Position numbers and translations under genes: made by a program
The notes under the pieces: generated by a model
Database searches by the model: none
The model's input: the letters and a program-made list of their open reading frames with translations, nothing else
Told to the model about the DNA's origin: nothing
NCBI GenBank assembly: GCA_913042885.1
Contig: CAJWLW010000085.1
Location: forward strand, 1-15,816
Direction: 5' to 3'
Source of the DNA: an uncultured Lentisphaeria bacterium
Lineage (GTDB): Bacteria > Verrucomicrobiota > Lentisphaeria > JABSQK01 > CAJWLW01
DNA length: 15,816 nt
Part shown: piece by piece, positions 6,721-14,693 of the stretch
Layout: every line of letters begins with the position of its first letter
Numbering within the stretch: position 1 is the stretch's first letter

Positions 6721-9153
6721 TCAATCCGCCGCAGCACTCTCTTTCGGCGCATAGAGGAAAAGCCGCGACACCAGGCCGGCGGACATCTGTGCGGGCTGGT
6801 AATTCGTATGCAGGCGGATCGCCACCTGGTTGCGGCCCGGCTGCAAAGCCTCGGTCACGTCCATGTCGATGGGGCTCGGCCGCCTATAGGCCTCGATGTA
6901 CGGCCGATGCCCGACGAACTTGCCGTTGACCCACACCCACGCCTCGGTTTCCGCAACCATGCAGTACAGCTTCGCCGGCTTGCCTGCGGCGGCTGCCGGG
7001 ACGTCGACGTTTAGCCGGTACCAGATGGCGCCGTGGTACGGGAAGCCCTGATCATCGAGATGCTTGCCCTGGGCGAAGAAGGGCTCGGTTGTGAGCATGC
7101 TGTCCCACTTGCGGTCGTTGAAGCCGGTGCGGTACCAGCCATCGAAGCGCCCGTCGTCACGCGGGTCGATACTGAACCTGGCGCGCTCCGGCAGCACGGC
7201 GATCATTTCGCCCTTCTCGCCCGTGGTCCTGGCGGCGAGGTCCAGGTATATGTCGCGGCGCTGAAGGGTGCCCCAGTAGTAAAAGCCGTGTGCCTGCCCG
7301 ACAGCGCGCTTCTTGTTCTCGGGCGCTTCAATGTCCCAGTAGAACCGGCTGATGTCCATGGCCGGCTGCAGGACCTCGTTCATATGCTGCGCCTGTTTCG
7401 CCGCTTCGGCCCAGTCTGCGTCGAATTCGGCGCGTTCCATTGCCTTGTAGGCCAGCAGGTAGTCGAACGTGGCGCGGTCGGCGCGAACTCGCGGCTCGGC
7501 CCACGGGTCGCCTTTGGCAAGCCGTTCGGCTTTTTTCAGATGTGACTCGACGCGCTTGATCAACTCCGGCGTGTAGACCAGCGACAGCATGTGATCCTCG
7601 TTGCCGCCGAAAACGGTGTCCTCGATGGCGCGCTCCATCTCGTCCCAGAACTTGAACGCCGGCTTGGCGGCGGGGCCGTACCAGGTCGTGAAGTACTCAT
7701 TGGTCAGAGCCTTGGCATCGAGGTCGGTGTCCCACATCAGGCGGGCGCGCAGGTAGGTGGGGAAAACGCCGGCCTCGCCGCGCACCGTGCGGCCTTCGTC
7801 CCAGAAGCCGGCGAGACCGAGCTGCTTGAACAGCGGCATTTCAGCCATGTGCCGGCGAGCCAGCGGGATCGGTGGCGCGCCGCAGCCGACGAGGTTGTAA
7901 TAGAGGTAGTTGTACATGTAGACGTTGTCGTACATGCTGGTCCAGTCCTTGAGCATGCTGTACTGGCGCAATGTCATCCAGCTGCGCTGATTGTTCACGG
8001 CGTGGTACGTGTCGGAAAAGATCGCAGCAAACATGATCCAGATGGTCGGATCCGGCGTGATATTGACCGGCGGCGTGTCGCGATTGGCGTAGCCGTTGGT
8101 GGTGATGAACTTGTCCGGAAACTCCGTATGCACTTCCGCCGATATGCGCTGGATCCAATGCATCCATTCCTCCGTCGTGCTCACGCCCTTGGGATCATTG
8201 AACTTGCCGACCGTCGATGGAAAGTTCATGTGCAGCTCATAGGTGCCCGGGCTGAAGTCGCGCGGTAAGCCGTCATCGGCGCCGATACCCCACGACGTGG
8301 CTTCGGGGTTCTTGCGGAAGTAAGCCTTGATGACGTTTGCGGCGTACTGCACCGACTTCTCGCTTGAGAGGTTGGGCATGTGCGGATAGACGTTGCCGTT
8401 GGCATCCCTGGCAAAGATGTCGGCGTATTCGGGGTTGTCCTTTTCCGCTTCGGGTGGCACGACTTTGCGGACATAGCTGTCGCCGGGCACGTTATTCATC
8501 TTGGCGCGGTTCATGCCGTTGCGGATTTTCCAGCGCGTCTCGATGCCGCGCAGGTCGTTGGCGAACCAGTGCGTCCACCAGTTGCGCATCTTGAAATCGG
8601 GGCGGCTGACTTCGTCGGTGGCACCGACCCTGATCGTCCGTTGTTGCGGAATGACGTCGCCGAATTCACTCGGCATGTACCAGCGCACGCCGAGCTTGTG
8701 CAGGAAGAAGTAGACGGCGTATTCGGTGCCGTGATACGGGCCTTCGTCGTTGCCCGCGAGCACGAGGGTGTTGGCATCGGTGAGGATTGCGTACCCCTCC
8801 TCCTCGCGAAGATTGGTCAGGCCGCTGGGGATTTTGTCGTCGTACGCCGCCGTCAGCTTGCTGCGGCCGACCAGGATGTGCTGGCCGCTGTCCGCCTCGT
8901 CGTCGCTGACGATGGGCAGTTTGGCGCCGGAGATCTTTTCGATGTAGACCTGCAGGTCGTGCGCGGCCCAGGCAATCTTGTCCACCCGCTCGCTGGGATC
9001 GGCGTTGTCGAGGCTGACGTTCGGCAAGGCCGCCACGACGTCTGCAGCGACGACGATGTCGGCGCGCGGCTGACGATTTGCGACGAGCACGAGGTGGGCG
9101 GACGCGGACCAGCAGGTGAGGGCGAAGGCGAGGAGAGTTGTACGCAGTTTCAT
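6721..9153 (-). CDS. Exported DUF4838 protein (GH67-like N-domain, TIM barrel, C-terminal galactose-binding-like domain)
   Basis: 810 aa. Residues 1-19 are a signal peptide (MKLRTTLLAFALTCWSASA, cleavage before His20). Residues ~55-185 form the alpha-glucuronidase-like N-domain: 'AWAAHDLQVYIEKISGAKLP', 'ILVGRSKL', 'REEEGYAILTD', 'LAGNDEGPYHGTEYAVYFFL', 'GVRWYMP'. The DUF4838 barrel follows: 'SRPDFKMRNWW' (183-193), 'PHMPNLSSEKSVQYAANVI' (257-275) and 'SWGIGADDGLPRDF' (287-300), where Asp/Asp/Glu-rich motifs line the presumed active site. The last ~130 residues (from 'DDGRFDGWYRTGFNDRKW') resemble the jelly-roll sugar-binding domain of GH2 enzymes. A periplasmic or outer-surface glycoside hydrolase role, possibly on uronic-acid glycans, is inferred; activity in this family is mostly uncharacterised. 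The paralogue at 12124-14580 matches at roughly two-thirds of positions by eye but lacks the signal peptide. A 14-bp palindrome lies just upstream of its start. Confidence 0.85.
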   Translation of the reverse strand: MKLRTTLLAFALTCWSASAHLVLVANRQPRADIVVAADVVAALPNVSLDNADPSERVDKIAWAAHDLQVYIEKISGAKLPIVSDDEADSGQHILVGRSKLTAAYDDKIPSGLTNLREEEGYAILTDANTLVLAGNDEGPYHGTEYAVYFFLHKLGVRWYMPSEFGDVIPQQRTIRVGATDEVSRPDFKMRNWWTHWFANDLRGIETRWKIRNGMNRAKMNNVPGDSYVRKVVPPEAEKDNPEYADIFARDANGNVYPHMPNLSSEKSVQYAANVIKAYFRKNPEATSWGIGADDGLPRDFSPGTYELHMNFPSTVGKFNDPKGVSTTEEWMHWIQRISAEVHTEFPDKFITTNGYANRDTPPVNITPDPTIWIMFAAIFSDTYHAVNNQRSWMTLRQYSMLKDWTSMYDNVYMYNYLYYNLVGCGAPPIPLARRHMAEMPLFKQLGLAGFWDEGRTVRGEAGVFPTYLRARLMWDTDLDAKALTNEYFTTWYGPAAKPAFKFWDEMERAIEDTVFGGNEDHMLSLVYTPELIKRVESHLKKAERLAKGDPWAEPRVRADRATFDYLLAYKAMERAEFDADWAEAAKQAQHMNEVLQPAMDISRFYWDIEAPENKKRAVGQAHGFYYWGTLQRRDIYLDLAARTTGEKGEMIAVLPERARFSIDPRDDGRFDGWYRTGFNDRKWDSMLTTEPFFAQGKHLDDQGFPYHGAIWYRLNVDVPAAAAGKPAKLYCMVAETEAWVWVNGKFVGHRPYIEAYRRPSPIDMDVTEALQPGRNQVAIRLHTNYQPAQMSAGLVSRLFLYAPKESAAAD

Positions 9154-9173
9154 GGATTGTCCAGTGGGAGATT

Positions 9174-9187
9174 TGCCCGTGCGGGCA
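9174..9187. promoter_or_regulatory. Palindromic operator-like site upstream of the exported DUF4838 gene
   Basis: TGCCCG-TG-CGGGCA is a perfect inverted repeat, six bases each side of a TG centre. It lies 20 bases upstream of ATG 9153 (minus), in the region between that gene and the SGNH remnant. The position fits an operator, or a leader hairpin close to the ribosome binding site. No regulator is in the window to pair with it. Confidence 0.35.
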
Positions 9188-9278
9188 TAGGTTCAGAGGT
9201 TGGCATGTGGAGACGGCCAGTTACTGTACTGCCTGCTCGACAACTGTCTATTCATGTGTTCCTGGAGATCCGCAAGCG

Positions 9279-9754
9279 ATGATTCACGCCAATGTCGAAC
9301 TTCATAATGTGGCGGAGCTCCGCCGGGTCGATCCGTTCGAGGGACTGTGTTTCCAGCGTGTACCCGAAGATGTCCGCACCAGTTTGAACGAGGTTGCCCA
9401 GGGGGCGATACGGCATCCGGCCTGTGTCGAGATACGCTTCGTCAGCGATGTGCCGACGACAAAGATCACGCTGTCATGTCCGGAAGGGACGACGGAGGTG
9501 CTGATTTTCTTCGCTTGTTTCAGGGCCCGGAACGCTTCCGGATTGGTCGCCGGCCGCAGACGATCGAGGTTACCCTGCCCGAACTGATACGCGATCTGCC
9601 GCCGGCGTTGAACGGCCCGCCCGCCGCCGATCGTTTCAATCGGGCCGCGTCACATGTCGACGGCGCCTGGTCCATCCTCATCGGGATTGCCGCGAACAAA
9701 TCCTTCGCCATCGGACAGCCGGTGGCAATCCGCAGTTGCGTCGATTTCGGGTGA
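9279..9754 (+). pseudogene. Frameshifted remnant of an SGNH/GDSL hydrolase (N-terminal domain only)
   Basis: ATG at 9279 opens a frame reading 'MIHANVELHNVAELRRVD...' with 'ACVEIRFVSDVPTTKITLSCPEGTTEVLIFF' (residues ~48-78), typical of the beta-sandwich N-domain (SsfX3-like) of SGNH esterases. At about 9505-9520 homology leaves this frame and continues in frame +2 as 'LFQGPERFRIGRRPQTIEV' and 'TLPELIRDLPPAL', to TGA at 9752-9754. A missing base near 'TTCGCTTG' explains this (TTC-GGC-TTG would restore 'FFGLFQGPERF'). The catalytic region, normally opening with a 'YGTSITHG'-type serine motif, is absent; the last ~45 residues resemble nothing I recognise. GGAG lies 11 bases before the start. The gene is probably dead. 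A sequencing error could explain the shift but not the missing catalytic domain. Confidence 0.65.
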
Positions 9755-9997
9755 TTCCTTTCGTTCGGACGTCGAAAGATGACACGCGGACACAAAACCG
9801 GGCACGCTGCGGCGATCTAGTTGCGCACCGGCAGCTACTGAAAATGCCCGCCAGGTTACTGCGGACATGTCGGTGCTTTCATTTTTTATAGGCGGTGCAA
9901 TTGTATTCAAGGCGGCAGCTTGAGCCTGGAGCCACAAGCCTCCGCATTGGCAAGAGATTCACGGCGTTCCATTCTGCATACTCGTAAAGGCTGAACC
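9755..9997. other. Intergenic leader region of the DUF6259 gene
   Basis: About 240 bases without a convincing gene. It begins with a hairpin (CTTTCG 9758-9763, CGAAAG 9773-9778, 9-base loop) right after the SGNH remnant's stop, but without a following T run. AT-rich bases around 9878-9890 (a run of T followed by TATAGG) could hold a promoter, though no -35/-10 pair with good spacing is visible. The promoter of the DUF6259/DUF4838 unit must lie in or before this stretch. Confidence 0.4.
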
Positions 9998-12094
9998 ATG
10001 TCGATAGTACTCGAGAGCGAACACCTTTGCGCCGAATTCGACTGCCGTACCGGCGCCATGATCCGACTGGTCGGCAAGGATACCGGTTGGGACATCCAGC
10101 GGCGTCCCGAGCTGGGACTGTCGTTTTCCATGCTCCTGCCGCTGCCCGATCGGCGTAACAACCAGATCGATGGCAACGGCCAGGACGCTCCGCAGATTGA
10201 GCGACCGGACGAGAGCAGCCTGGTGCTGACCTGGCGGCTGCTGAAGGATCAACAGGGCAACGAGCATGACATTACCTTCCAGGGTCACGTCGAACTGAGC
10301 GGCGGCCAGTTGACTTTCACGGCCAAGATCGACAACCGCAGCGAGCACACGATCGAGACTGTCTCCTGGCCGTGCATCGGCGACTTCAGCCGGCCGGCCG
10401 GCACGAAGAAACTCGAGACCGGCTGGCTCTACTACAACATGATGTTGCGCGGGGAGATGTTCCCCAGCTTTCCCTGCCAGGTCGGCTATTGGGGCGTTGA
10501 CTACCCGACACAGATTTCCCCGTCCAACAGCTGCGGCACCCCGTTCTATCTGGTCGAGAACGGCAGCGAGGGGCTTTACATGGGGTATCACGACTATCCC
10601 GTCAGCCGTATGCTGCTGTTCACCTTCCAACTCAAACCTGGATGGGAGTTTAGCGATACCAACCGCTGCGGCACGGTGCCGACCGGCGATGAACTGTACG
10701 GCCAGCCCGTGCGGATCGAGTTTCAGGCCGTTCACTTTCCGTACTGCAACGCGGGTGAAGAGCAATCACTTTCGCCCGTTGTGCTGGCGCCGTACACCGG
10801 CACGTGGCATAAGGGGGTCGACCACTACAAGACCTGGCGGCAGACGTGGTTTCGCCGGCCCCATATGCCGGAGTGGGTTCAGCGGCCGCATGCCTGGCAC
10901 CAGATCCACATCAATTCGCCCGAGGACGAGCTTCGGTGTCGGTACACGGATCTTGTCCGTTACGCCGAGGCGGCCAGGCGTCACGGGGTGACGGCGATCC
11001 AGTTGGTCGGCTGGACGACCGGCGGCCAGGACCGGGGAAATCCTTCGCATGACACCGACTCCCGCCTCGGCACCCGCGAGGAGCTGGCCGCCGCTATCGC
11101 CAGGTGCCAGGAGCTGGGGGTCAGGATCGTTCTGTTCAGCAAATTCACGTGGGCCGACCAGTCCCAACCGTGGTATCACGAGGCAGGCAGCCGGCACCTC
11201 GCCAGGGATTGCTACGGCAATCCATACCCGGCTTCCGGCTATCAATACCAGACGTGGCCGCAACTGGCGCAAATCAACACCCGGCGTCTGGTGCCGCTGT
11301 GTCACGCCAGCCCGGCGTTGCGAGAATCAATGGTCGAAGAGTTCAAGAAGGTGATCGACCTGCGACCGGCCGGCACCCTGTACGACGAGAGCCAGCATCA
11401 CTATCTGGCCAACTACTGTTTCGACCCGGACCACGGCCATCGTCAGCCGGCCTATAATCACCTCGGTGATCGTTTGCTGGCCGAGGCGTTCAAGGAAGTT
11501 TCCGACCCGGTCGACCCGGACTTCCTTTACGCGGGGGAGGGCATCTATGACCAGCAGTTCCTGGCGTACCACCTGTCCTACTTCCGATCCGACGGCCTGG
11601 ACTCGATTGTGCTGGCACGGTACATCGATCCGCAAGCCGGTCTGATGATGGCCGTCTGCGGCTACCGCGACCGCAACAACATCAACTTCGCGCTGATGCA
11701 CAGGATGATCGTCAGCCACGAACCGCGAATGTACAAAGGAGAACTGGACGAGTATCCGGAAACGGTTGCCTATGGCGGATGCATGGAAGCGTTCCGCCGC
11801 CGCTACCAGGACCGCCTCTGGGACGCCGAGTATCGGGACGTGCTTGGTGCATCGGTGGCAGTCGACGGCCGGCCGCACAAACACTACAGCGTCTTTGTAA
11901 CACCCGAAGGCAAACGGGCGGTTGTCGTTTGTAACTTCGACCTCGAGAACGCCAGACACTTTCGCATCGACCTGACGCCCGGACCGTCGGGCGACCTGGT
12001 GATCGTCAGTCCCGAATCGCCAGAGCCGCAAGCTTGTCCGAGCGGCGAAGTGGAATTGCCCGCCCAGACTGCAATTGTTTTGATCGAACAGTAG
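9998..12094 (+). CDS. DUF6259-type putative glycoside hydrolase (beta-sandwich, TIM barrel, C-terminal beta domain)
   Basis: 698 aa, no signal peptide. Residues ~1-265 form a galactose-mutarotase-like beta-sandwich ('LCAEFDCRTGAMIRL', 'GLYMGYHDYP'). A linker 'YKTWRQTWFRRPHMPEWVQ' (277-295) leads into a TIM barrel (~298-600): 'WHQIHINSPEDELRCRY' (300-316), 'AIQLVGWTTGGQDRGNP' (333-349), 'VRIVLFSKFTWAD' (375-387), 'GTLYDESQHH' (459-468, Asp463/Glu464), 'LYAGEGIYD' (510-518, Glu514). The end (~620-698) is a small beta domain like those closing GH13/GH36-type enzymes ('KHYSVFVTPEGKRAVVVCN'). Acidic residues at barrel strand ends (Asp463, Glu464, Glu514) are candidate catalytic residues. The DUF6259 name is from memory of the family pattern; the substrate is unknown. 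AAAGG seven bases upstream supports the start. It is followed 29 bases later by the cytosolic DUF4838 gene, so the two are probably co-transcribed. Confidence 0.8.
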   Translation: MSIVLESEHLCAEFDCRTGAMIRLVGKDTGWDIQRRPELGLSFSMLLPLPDRRNNQIDGNGQDAPQIERPDESSLVLTWRLLKDQQGNEHDITFQGHVELSGGQLTFTAKIDNRSEHTIETVSWPCIGDFSRPAGTKKLETGWLYYNMMLRGEMFPSFPCQVGYWGVDYPTQISPSNSCGTPFYLVENGSEGLYMGYHDYPVSRMLLFTFQLKPGWEFSDTNRCGTVPTGDELYGQPVRIEFQAVHFPYCNAGEEQSLSPVVLAPYTGTWHKGVDHYKTWRQTWFRRPHMPEWVQRPHAWHQIHINSPEDELRCRYTDLVRYAEAARRHGVTAIQLVGWTTGGQDRGNPSHDTDSRLGTREELAAAIARCQELGVRIVLFSKFTWADQSQPWYHEAGSRHLARDCYGNPYPASGYQYQTWPQLAQINTRRLVPLCHASPALRESMVEEFKKVIDLRPAGTLYDESQHHYLANYCFDPDHGHRQPAYNHLGDRLLAEAFKEVSDPVDPDFLYAGEGIYDQQFLAYHLSYFRSDGLDSIVLARYIDPQAGLMMAVCGYRDRNNINFALMHRMIVSHEPRMYKGELDEYPETVAYGGCMEAFRRRYQDRLWDAEYRDVLGASVAVDGRPHKHYSVFVTPEGKRAVVVCNFDLENARHFRIDLTPGPSGDLVIVSPESPEPQACPSGEVELPAQTAIVLIEQ

Positions 12095-12113
12095 CCCACT
12101 ACCCTGTCAACAT

Positions 12114-12120
12114 AGGAAAG
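12114..12120 (+). promoter_or_regulatory. Ribosome binding site deciding the 12124 start
   Basis: AGGAAAG lies just before AAT-ATG, with AGGA six bases from ATG 12124. It favours this start over an in-frame upstream start at 12034, which would overlap the end of the DUF6259 gene and add 30 residues with no homology to the paralogue. Confidence 0.7.
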
Positions 12121-12123
12121 AAT

Positions 12124-14580
12124 ATGGACAACCCCAACATACAACTCGTCGCCGACGGCCAACCGTGTGCGGTCATCGTCATATCACAGGCTGCGGTACA
12201 GAGCCTCCCAACGCTCGACGACGAAAAGGCCGACCCGAGGGTCCCCGCCGACAAGATCGCCTGGGCGGCGCATGACCTGCAGGTTTATCTCGAAAAGATG
12301 TCGGGTGCCGAGCTGCCGATTGTCGGTGATGATCAGCCACCCCCCACCGGCACCACGATCCTTGTCGGCCGCAGCAGTCTGACAACCGCTTTCGATGCCG
12401 AGATCCCTGCGGGTGTCACCAATCTGCGCGAAGAGGAAGGTTACGCCATCCTCACCGACGACACCACGCTGGTGCTGGCAGGCAACGACCAGGGGCCGTA
12501 TCACGGCACCGAATACGCCGTCTCCTTTTTCCTCTACAGCCTCGGTGTGCGCTGGTATTTGCCGGGCGAGTTCGGCGAGGTGATCCCCGACCATTCGACG
12601 ATCACCGTCGCACCGACCCGCGAGATCAGTCGTCCCGATTTCAAGATGCGAAACTGGTGGACGTCCTGGTTCGCGAAAGACCTGTGCGGTATCGAGACAC
12701 GCTGGAAGATTCACAACGGTATGAACGTCGATAAAATCGTCAGTTGGCCGGATGACTCCTCGGTACGCTCTGTTCTGCCGCCCGAGGAGGAGAAGGACAA
12801 TCCGGAGTTCGCGGAGATTTTCGCGCAGGACGCTGCCGGCAGGCCGTACCCGCATATGCCCAACCTGTCCAGCGAACAGTCGGTGCAGTACGCCGCCGAG
12901 GTGATCAAGGCCCGTTTCCGCGAGCATCCCGATCCGAACTGTGATGGCCCCACAAAGTGGGGCAGTACGTCCTGGGGCATTGGTGCCGATGACGGGCTGC
13001 CGCGTGATTTCAGCGCCGGCACCGAGGAACGGCACATGAACTTCCAGTCTATGATGGGCCGTTTCAACGACCCCACCGGCATGAGCACGACCGAGGAGTG
13101 GATGGATTGGGTGCAGCGCGTTGCAGCGGAGGTTTACAAGGAGTTCCCCGACCACATCATCACGACCAACGGCTATGCCAATCGCGATACGCCGCCGATC
13201 GGCCTGAACCCCGACCCGAAGATATGGATCATGTTCGCCGCGATCTTCTCCGACACCTATCACGCCTACGACAATCCTCGCAGCTGGATGACATTGCGGC
13301 AGTACAACATGCTCAAGGACTGGGCCAGCATGTACGACAACATCTACATGTACAACTACCTCTATTACAACCTGGCTGGCTGTGGCGCGCCGCCGATCCC
13401 GGTGGCGCGGCGGCACATCCATGAAATGCCGATGCTCAAGAAGCTCGGTCTCGCCGGATTCGCCGACGAAGGCCGCACCGTTGCCGGCGAGGCCGGCGTT
13501 TTTCCCACGTATGTGCGGGCCCGCCTGATGTGGGACGCCGATCAGGACGCCCAGGCGCTGATGACCGAATTCTTCGCTGACTGGTACGGGCCCGCGGCAG
13601 TGCCCGCACAGGCGTTTTGGGACGCCATGGAAAGTGCCATCGAAGACACTGTTTTCGGCGGCAACGAGGACCACATGTTGTCGCTGGTGTACACGCCGGA
13701 GCTGATTGCCCGCCTCGAAGTCCATTTGCAGGAGGCCGAAGCGCTGGCGGCCGGCGACGAGTGGGCCGCTGCTCGGGTGTTGGCGGATCGTGTGACCTTC
13801 GATCACCTGCTCGCCTACAAAGCCATGGAACGGGCCGAGGCAGACGCCGATTTCGCGGCTGCGGCCAAGCACGCCCAGGGCATGATCGACGTGAGAAAGC
13901 CGGCTACCGCACTCAGCCGCTTCTACTGGGATCCAAGCACGAAAACCGATTGGAAGCCAGGGGAAGCCGAAGGCTTCTACTATTGGGGTGCGATGGCGCG
14001 GCGCGACTACTACCGGGAGCTGACGGACCTGACCAACGGCACGACCGGCGAGCTGATCACTGTGTTGCCGGAGTCAGCGAAGTTCCGTACGGACTGTCGC
14101 GATGACGGGCGTTTCGACGGCTGGTATCGGCCCGAGTTTGATGACACGGATTGGGAAACGGCGCTGACGACTCTGCCGTTCTTTGCTCAGGGTTCGTATC
14201 TTGATGATCAGGGCTTTCCCTACTTGGGAGCGCTGTGGTACCGGCTGGAGGTGGATGTTCCTGAGGCCGCCGCGGACCGTGCCGTGTGGTTGTACTGCAC
14301 CGTGGCGGAAACGGAGGCATGGGTCTGGGTCAATGGCGTGTATGTCGGCCGGCGCCCGTACAACGAAGCCTACCTTCGCCCCAACGAGTTGGACCTCGAA
14401 GTGACCGATGCACTGGCTCCCGGCGGCAACAACAGCGTCGTTGTGCGCCTGCACACCAACTATCAGCCGGCCCAGATGGCTGCCGGCCTGATGTCGCGGC
14501 TGTTCCTGTACGCCCCGCGCGACGATCATCCCCGATCCGGCGCTGCGGAGCGCGTCAAGTCGGAGCAGTTGATGGGGTAG
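12124..14580 (+). CDS. DUF4838 protein without signal peptide (paralogue of the exported copy)
   Basis: 818 aa from ATG 12124. It starts 'MDNPNIQLVADGQPCAVIV', with no hydrophobic signal, so it is probably cytosolic. It then follows the exported paralogue domain by domain: 'KIAWAAHDLQVYLEKMSGAE', 'REEEGYAILTDDTTLVLAGN', 'SRPDFKMRNWWTSWFAKDL', 'PHMPNLSSEQSVQYAAEVI', 'SWGIGADDGLPRDF' and the C-terminal GH2-type domain beginning 'DDGRFDGWYRPEFDDTDW'. Differences are an insertion of several residues (around 'NCDGPTKWGS') before the GADDG motif and a longer, charged C-terminal tail ending 'ERVKSEQLMG'. It sits 29 bases behind the DUF6259 gene on the same strand. Putative intracellular glycoside hydrolase; the reaction is unproven. 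It points in the opposite direction to its paralogue, so the pair forms a large diverged inverted repeat around 9154-12123. Confidence 0.85.
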   Translation: MDNPNIQLVADGQPCAVIVISQAAVQSLPTLDDEKADPRVPADKIAWAAHDLQVYLEKMSGAELPIVGDDQPPPTGTTILVGRSSLTTAFDAEIPAGVTNLREEEGYAILTDDTTLVLAGNDQGPYHGTEYAVSFFLYSLGVRWYLPGEFGEVIPDHSTITVAPTREISRPDFKMRNWWTSWFAKDLCGIETRWKIHNGMNVDKIVSWPDDSSVRSVLPPEEEKDNPEFAEIFAQDAAGRPYPHMPNLSSEQSVQYAAEVIKARFREHPDPNCDGPTKWGSTSWGIGADDGLPRDFSAGTEERHMNFQSMMGRFNDPTGMSTTEEWMDWVQRVAAEVYKEFPDHIITTNGYANRDTPPIGLNPDPKIWIMFAAIFSDTYHAYDNPRSWMTLRQYNMLKDWASMYDNIYMYNYLYYNLAGCGAPPIPVARRHIHEMPMLKKLGLAGFADEGRTVAGEAGVFPTYVRARLMWDADQDAQALMTEFFADWYGPAAVPAQAFWDAMESAIEDTVFGGNEDHMLSLVYTPELIARLEVHLQEAEALAAGDEWAAARVLADRVTFDHLLAYKAMERAEADADFAAAAKHAQGMIDVRKPATALSRFYWDPSTKTDWKPGEAEGFYYWGAMARRDYYRELTDLTNGTTGELITVLPESAKFRTDCRDDGRFDGWYRPEFDDTDWETALTTLPFFAQGSYLDDQGFPYLGALWYRLEVDVPEAAADRAVWLYCTVAETEAWVWVNGVYVGRRPYNEAYLRPNELDLEVTDALAPGGNNSVVVRLHTNYQPAQMAAGLMSRLFLYAPRDDHPRSGAAERVKSEQLMG

Positions 14581-14670
14581 GGTGGTGCTGCGGTCAGGCG
14601 AAGGCGAAGTCAAGCGGCTTCGTCGTGCACATGACATCGCCAACAGCGTTTCGATGGGGCTGCCGTGCCG

Positions 14671-14693
14671 GCGGAACGATTGAATCGTTCCGC
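14671..14693. terminator. Perfect hairpin between convergent genes (bidirectional terminator candidate)
   Basis: GCGGAACGAT (14671-14680), loop TGA, ATCGTTCCGC (14684-14693): a perfect 10-bp stem with a 3-base loop. It touches the stop codon of the minus-strand pseudopilin (TAA at 14694-14696) and lies 90 bases after the stop of the DUF4838 gene. It is placed as a shared terminator, but neither strand has a T run after it. It may instead be an mRNA 3'-end stabiliser or a dispersed palindromic repeat. Confidence 0.55.

Noticed and set aside
6473..6724. N-terminal extension of the PHP protein
   Set aside because: The extra residues are Arg-rich with no PHP similarity, and they cover the promoter and the SurA-like remnant.
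9154..12123. The opposed DUF4838 genes as ends of a composite transposon
   Set aside because: The copies are strongly diverged at DNA level, and no transposase, terminal repeats or target duplication is visible.
12184..13872. Minus-strand 562-codon open frame inside the DUF4838 gene
   Set aside because: A long antisense frame is common in GC-rich genes. It shows no family motif, and the opposite strand has clear homology to its paralogue. Similar antisense frames occur in the exported DUF4838 gene (7591-8268, 8380-9282).
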